A stretch of 32,774 nt of DNA from a virus, in IMG/VR virus record IMGVR_UViG_3300046820_000137, positions 1-32,774 of that record. The stretch is one strand, 5' to 3'. The number at the start of each line of letters is the position of its first letter. Within the stretch, counting starts at the first letter, position 1. Under the pieces are notes generated by a model. That model saw nothing but the letters and a program-made list of their open reading frames with translations, ran no database searches and was not told where the DNA came from. Position numbers and translations under genes: made by a program. This document shows, in pieces, positions 30,266 through 32,774 of the stretch.

Positions 30266-30604
30266 ATGGCAAAGAAAGATGATGTTAAAGCTAGTCAGAC
30301 CGCAACGACTGGTGGTCGCAAGTTTGATGGTGGTAAACCCCAATATGGTTTGCTCCCTCCACTGGCGCTAAAGGCAACTGTCGATGTACTGACTTTTGGT
30401 GCACAGAAATATGAACCAGACAACTGGAAGTTTGTTCCTGATTCTAAACGACGATACTTTGATGCACTACAACGACATCTATGGCAGTGGAAAGAAGGCG
30501 AACAGATCGACCAAGAATCTGGTATGCATCATTTAGCCCATGCCATGTGCTGTTTGATGTTCTTATATGAACATGATGTGAAATACTCTAAGGAAGAAAA
30601 ATGA
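30266..30604 (+). CDS. MazG-like dNTP pyrophosphohydrolase-type protein (DUF5664-like)
   Basis: 112 residues from the ATG at 30266 with TTGGAGATAAT upstream; a longer frame from 30236 runs into the hairpin and is unlikely. The motif GGRKFDGGKPQYGLLPPLAL, then VDVLTFGAQKYEPDNWK, and DALQRHLWQWKEGE followed by ESGMHHLAHAMCCLMFLYEH, is the signature of the phage family annotated as dATP/dGTP diphosphohydrolase, N-terminal, or DUF5664. These are all-alpha MazG-like folds that hydrolyse (d)NTPs to monophosphates. Expected metal ligands are in the EGE and ESGMHH segments (about residues 78-90). It may shape the nucleotide pool during infection. No purZ- or datZ-like gene is visible, so a modified-base pathway cannot be claimed. 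Confidence 0.75.
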   Translation: MAKKDDVKASQTATTGGRKFDGGKPQYGLLPPLALKATVDVLTFGAQKYEPDNWKFVPDSKRRYFDALQRHLWQWKEGEQIDQESGMHHLAHAMCCLMFLYEHDVKYSKEEK

Positions 30605-30966
30605 TTCTGGGTTTTGCTGATAAAAACAAAATGACTGATTTAAAGATTCGTAATGAGATTCTTGAAAAAGAAAATTTACGTTTAGTTAGAGATAACAATG
30701 CTTTAAATCAAAGATTTATTGATGAAATGGAAAACGCATCATTTTCTATTGACTGGAATGCTATGAAGGCATTCTCTGTAGAGAGAAATTGGAATAATGG
30801 ATTTCCAGTGACTATTATAGGTTATATGTTATCTGAGCCAGCAGTACATACAGAAGATACAGTTACATACAAAGATGTCGTTCGTGAGTGGACTCTTCAT
30901 TGCTCTGCTGTAAAGCATGAAGAACTCGTTAAGGAATTTAATACATGGAAGGCTAAAAAGAAATGA
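30601..30966 (+). CDS. Small coiled-coil protein, unknown
   Basis: 121 residues, ATGA overlap with the preceding gene. Residues 10-45 (KMTDLKIRNEILEKENLRLV, then DNNALNQRF) have heptad spacing typical of a short coiled coil. The rest contains SIDWNAMKAFSVERNWNNGF, then PVTIIGYMLSEP, and a C-terminal amphipathic region WTLHCSAVKHEELVKEFNTW. I do not recognise the family. It is coupled on both sides (ATGA overlaps), so it is made together with the nucleotide hydrolase and the following membrane peptide. Confidence 0.6.
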   Translation: MILGFADKNKMTDLKIRNEILEKENLRLVRDNNALNQRFIDEMENASFSIDWNAMKAFSVERNWNNGFPVTIIGYMLSEPAVHTEDTVTYKDVVREWTLHCSAVKHEELVKEFNTWKAKKK

Positions 30967-31139
30967 TTAAAATGCTAATCACTTTTGTATGTTTGTTTAT
31001 CATCTTTTATACAGGTATTGAAATCCTGAATAAGATGAGTGGGAAAGAAAGATGGGAAGTTGCTAAAACATTTTCGTATAGCGTAGCCCTAGCCCTGACT
31101 GTGGTTGTTTGTATGGTTTTGATGGTTGTAATGTTTTAA
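30963..31139 (+). CDS. Two-TM membrane micropeptide (58 aa)
   Basis: A 58-residue reading frame starting at ATG 30963 (ATGA overlap with the stop at 30964-30966) and ending TAA 31137-31139. Residues 3-20 (KMLITFVCLFIIFYTGIE) and 40-58 (SVALALTVVVCMVLMVVMF) are hydrophobic enough to be membrane helices, joined by a charged loop (LNKMSGKERWEVAKTF). It fills the gap before the SPFH lipoprotein gene exactly, with 10 bases to the next start. It could be a partner of that membrane protein; the function is unknown. Confidence 0.6.
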   Translation: MIKMLITFVCLFIIFYTGIEILNKMSGKERWEVAKTFSYSVALALTVVVCMVLMVVMF

Positions 31140-31149
31140 AGGAAATAAT

Positions 31150-31947
31150 ATGAAAAGCGTTTTTAAAATCTCTGCTCTGGTTGCTGCTGCTGTTTTGGCT
31201 ACAGGCTGCACTCGAATCGAAACTGGTGAGGTTGGTGTTCGTGTTGGTTTCGACAAGCAGGTTCAAAGTGGCGAACTGCTCCCTGGATCCTTTAATCAGG
31301 TATTGATTGGCGATGTGCTGACATTCCCCATCAAGGATGTTAATGTCACCCTCAATGACATGACTCCAGTGGCAAAGGATAACTCAACTATGAAGGACTT
31401 GGATGCCGTAGTTGTTTATAACATCAACCCACAGCAAGTTGCTGAATTGTATTCAACCAAGAACAAGGCATTCCACGCTGAGTTTAAAGGTGATACTTAC
31501 GTGATGTATAACTACATTGTTCAGAATGCTCGTAATGCTATCTACAAAGCTGCTCGTAAGTATGAAGCACTGGACATGGCTGACAATCGTAGCGAGATGG
31601 AAAAGTTTATTCAAGAAGAGATTGTTCGTAATCTCGCTGAAGAAAAGTTGGATGGTACTATCGTAATCAATCAAGTATTGATTCGTAATGTTGTACCAGC
31701 AGACTCTGTTGTCGAAAGCGCCAATGCATTGGTTCGTGCTAAGAACGAACTCAAGCAGAAAGAAGTTGAAGTGAAGACTGCTGAAGCTGAAGCACGTCGA
31801 ATGGCTGCTCTGGCTAACAACAGTTCTAGCTCAATTGCTTTCATGAATGCTCAGGCTGCGCTCAATATCTCTGAAGGTATTAAGAACGGTAAAGTACAGA
31901 CTATTGTTGTACCAAGTAACATGACATCTTTGATGCTGCCAAAATAA
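31150..31947 (+). CDS. SPFH/Band-7-type lipoprotein
   Basis: 265 residues. The N-terminus is a lipoprotein signal (KSVFKISALVAAAVLATGC) with probable lipidated C20 after ATG, so the mature protein would be anchored outside the cytoplasm. The following domain (ETGEVGVRVGFDKQVQSGEL, FPIKDVNVTLNDMTPV, AVVVYNINPQQVAELY, NYIVQNARNAIYKAARKYEA, EEKLDGTIVINQVLIRNVVP) fits the SPFH/prohibitin/HflC family, and a helical segment ALVRAKNELKQKEVEVKTAE, then AEARRMA, is its usual coiled coil. Such proteins form membrane rings or caps that scaffold or protect other proteins. Good RBS AAAGGAAAT. It lies between the two-TM peptide and the ahpC-like gene and is probably co-transcribed with them. Confidence 0.8.
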   Translation: MKSVFKISALVAAAVLATGCTRIETGEVGVRVGFDKQVQSGELLPGSFNQVLIGDVLTFPIKDVNVTLNDMTPVAKDNSTMKDLDAVVVYNINPQQVAELYSTKNKAFHAEFKGDTYVMYNYIVQNARNAIYKAARKYEALDMADNRSEMEKFIQEEIVRNLAEEKLDGTIVINQVLIRNVVPADSVVESANALVRAKNELKQKEVEVKTAEAEARRMAALANNSSSSIAFMNAQAALNISEGIKNGKVQTIVVPSNMTSLMLPK

Positions 31948-31967
31948 TTTTATAAAAAGGAAAAACT

Positions 31968-32519
31968 ATGTTGACTGTTGGAAATAAACTCGATTCATTT
32001 GTTGTCACTGGTGTTAATCCAGGAAGCGACCAATTCTTCGATATCACTGAAAAGTCTTTTGAAGGCAAGTGGAAGATCATTGTATACTACCCCAAGGACT
32101 TCACTTTCGTATGTCCTACTGAGATCGTTGCTTACGATAAACTGTTCCAAGACTTTGCGGATCGTGATGCAGTTCTATTGACTGGTTCTACAGATAACGA
32201 ATTCTGTAAGCTGGCATGGCAGCGTTCACATGCTGACTTGGGTAAGATCAAACACATCCAGTTTGCTGACACACAGCGTTGGAATGATGAGACTGGATAC
32301 AATCTGAGTTTGATCGAGCAACTCGGTGTATTCTATGTACCTGCTGGTGCTGCACTCCGTGCTACTTTTATCGTTGATCCAGATAATGTTATCCAGCACG
32401 TTACTGTGAACAACCTTAATGTTGGTCGTTCTCCTGAAGAAACCTTGCGTATCCTTGATGCGTTGCAGACTGGTGAACTGTGCGCATGTAACCGCACAGT
32501 TGGTGGAGAAACTCTATAA
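31968..32519 (+). CDS. ahpC: AhpC-type peroxiredoxin
   Basis: 183 residues with an AAAAGGAAAAAC ribosome binding site. This is a thiol peroxidase that reduces H2O2, alkyl hydroperoxides and possibly peroxynitrite. The peroxidatic site is PKDFTFVCPTE (C49, with T46 and P42), with conserved R131 (ALRATFIVDP) and W84. The C-terminal resolving region is LDALQTGELCACN, two cysteines (C172, C174) followed by GGETL. This three-cysteine AhpC type, with LCxCN near the C-terminus, is the one paired with AhpD rather than AhpF (mycobacterial ahpC-ahpD is the model). The next gene is indeed AhpD-like and overlaps its stop. The full domain and active site are intact, so it is likely functional. Confidence 0.93.
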   Translation: MLTVGNKLDSFVVTGVNPGSDQFFDITEKSFEGKWKIIVYYPKDFTFVCPTEIVAYDKLFQDFADRDAVLLTGSTDNEFCKLAWQRSHADLGKIKHIQFADTQRWNDETGYNLSLIEQLGVFYVPAGAALRATFIVDPDNVIQHVTVNNLNVGRSPEETLRILDALQTGELCACNRTVGGETL

Positions 32520-32774
32520 TGGCATTCGTTGACGCTGTTAAAGAAGCGTTGCCAGAATACGCAAAGGACACCAAGCTAAACTTGGACTCTGTCCTTTTGC
32601 GTAGCACGCTAGATCCTAATGTAGCTATGGGTTGTGCCGTAGCTGCGCTGGCTGCAACTGGTAACGGTAAACTGCTATCAGTTTTGTTGGCAGACAACCC
32701 CACATTCGCTGAATCTGCTATGGCTGCAGCAAGCATTATGGCACAGAACAATGTATGGTATCCATATGTTGAGA
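32519..32774 (+). CDS. ahpD: AhpD-like alkylhydroperoxidase, 3' truncated by window end
   Basis: The ATG overlaps the ahpC stop (TAATG); 85 residues are visible. FVDAVKEALPEYAKDTKLNL, then DSVL, and the AMAAASIMAQNNVWYPYVE segment match the N-terminal half of AhpD (ALPEYAKD-KLNLSS..., A-A-IM-MNNV-Y). AhpD recycles oxidised AhpC using electrons passed through lipoylated dehydrogenase components (shown for Mycobacterium with SucB and Lpd). The catalytic CxxC and His lie beyond the window. Translational coupling with ahpC supports a stoichiometric pair. Confidence 0.85.
   Translation, partial: MAFVDAVKEALPEYAKDTKLNLDSVLLRSTLDPNVAMGCAVAALAATGNGKLLSVLLADNPTFAESAMAAASIMAQNNVWYPYVE

Noticed and set aside
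31948-31967. Late-promoter-like TTTTATAAAAA before ahpC
   Set aside because: It is A/T-rich but lacks the TAAATA core; more likely just spacer and ribosome binding site of a co-transcribed gene.
32416-32751. Minus-strand frame of 111 codons over the ahpC/ahpD junction
   Set aside because: Both plus-strand genes match known families residue by residue; the minus frame has no such support.
1-32774. CRISPR arrays, insertion sequences, integrase or attachment sites
   Set aside because: No spaced direct-repeat array, transposase, recombinase or duplicated tRNA-end sequence was seen; the only repeats are in-frame protein repeats and regulatory stem-loops.

Overview
The window is a contiguous piece of a T4-superfamily myovirus genome. 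Every supported gene is on the + strand, packed tightly, often with ATGA, TAATG or TGATG stop/start overlaps. The order 13-14-15-17-18-19-20-67-(68 position)-hypothetical-21-22-23-3-uvsY-uvsW-hypothetical-55-AAA-47-46 is, from my knowledge of the group, the arrangement of T4-like phages of marine and freshwater bacteria (cyanophage-like lineages) rather than that of coliphage T4. No photosynthesis gene is visible. The moderate A+T content, a lipoprotein signal peptide and an AhpC/AhpD pair point to a Gram-negative aquatic bacterial host, but the host cannot be named from this sequence. I see no tRNA, CRISPR, insertion sequence or integrase.

Layout: (1) 1-4694 holds tail-fibre or receptor-binding type genes: a 5'-truncated fibre with a 55-residue repeat, a fibre with a carbohydrate-binding-like segment, five small translationally coupled structural genes including two paralogous pairs, and a small tail-assembly-like gene. 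(2) 4696-8898 encodes neck proteins gp13 and gp14, sheath terminator gp15 and large terminase gp17; no gp16 is found. (3) 8974-17917 is the late morphogenesis block: sheath, tube, portal, core proteins, protease, scaffold and major capsid, closed by a strong UUCG-loop terminator. Late-promoter-like TATAAATA variants precede several of these genes. (4) 17990-20956 encodes gp3, UvsY, UvsW and a small unknown protein. (5) 21095-25581 is an operon of late sigma factor gp55, an AAA ATPase and the Mre11/Rad50-like pair gp47/gp46. (6) 25771-32774 is accessory: a zincin-plus-VWA (CobT-like) protein, a MoxR/CobS-like AAA+ ATPase, small proteins (a lysine-rich unknown, a winged helix, a MazG-like nucleotide hydrolase, a coiled-coil unknown, a two-TM peptide), an SPFH-domain lipoprotein, an AhpC peroxiredoxin and the start of an AhpD-like reductase partner.

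Regulation: five intergenic spaces carry the same sigma70-like promoter (TTGYCT-like -35, exactly 17 bases, TATAAT-like -10). Three sit just downstream of a CCCTAC-loop-GTAGGG hairpin and two next to other stem-loops. These look like the mobile promoter/stem-loop cassettes (PeSLs) described for T4-type phages. gp55, encoded here, would direct the host polymerase to the late promoters of the structural block.

Most notable are the AhpC-AhpD peroxide-detoxification pair next to an SPFH lipoprotein, the CobT/CobS-like VWA + MoxR pair, the repeated promoter cassettes, and beta-repeat modules inserted in otherwise standard neck and sheath proteins.
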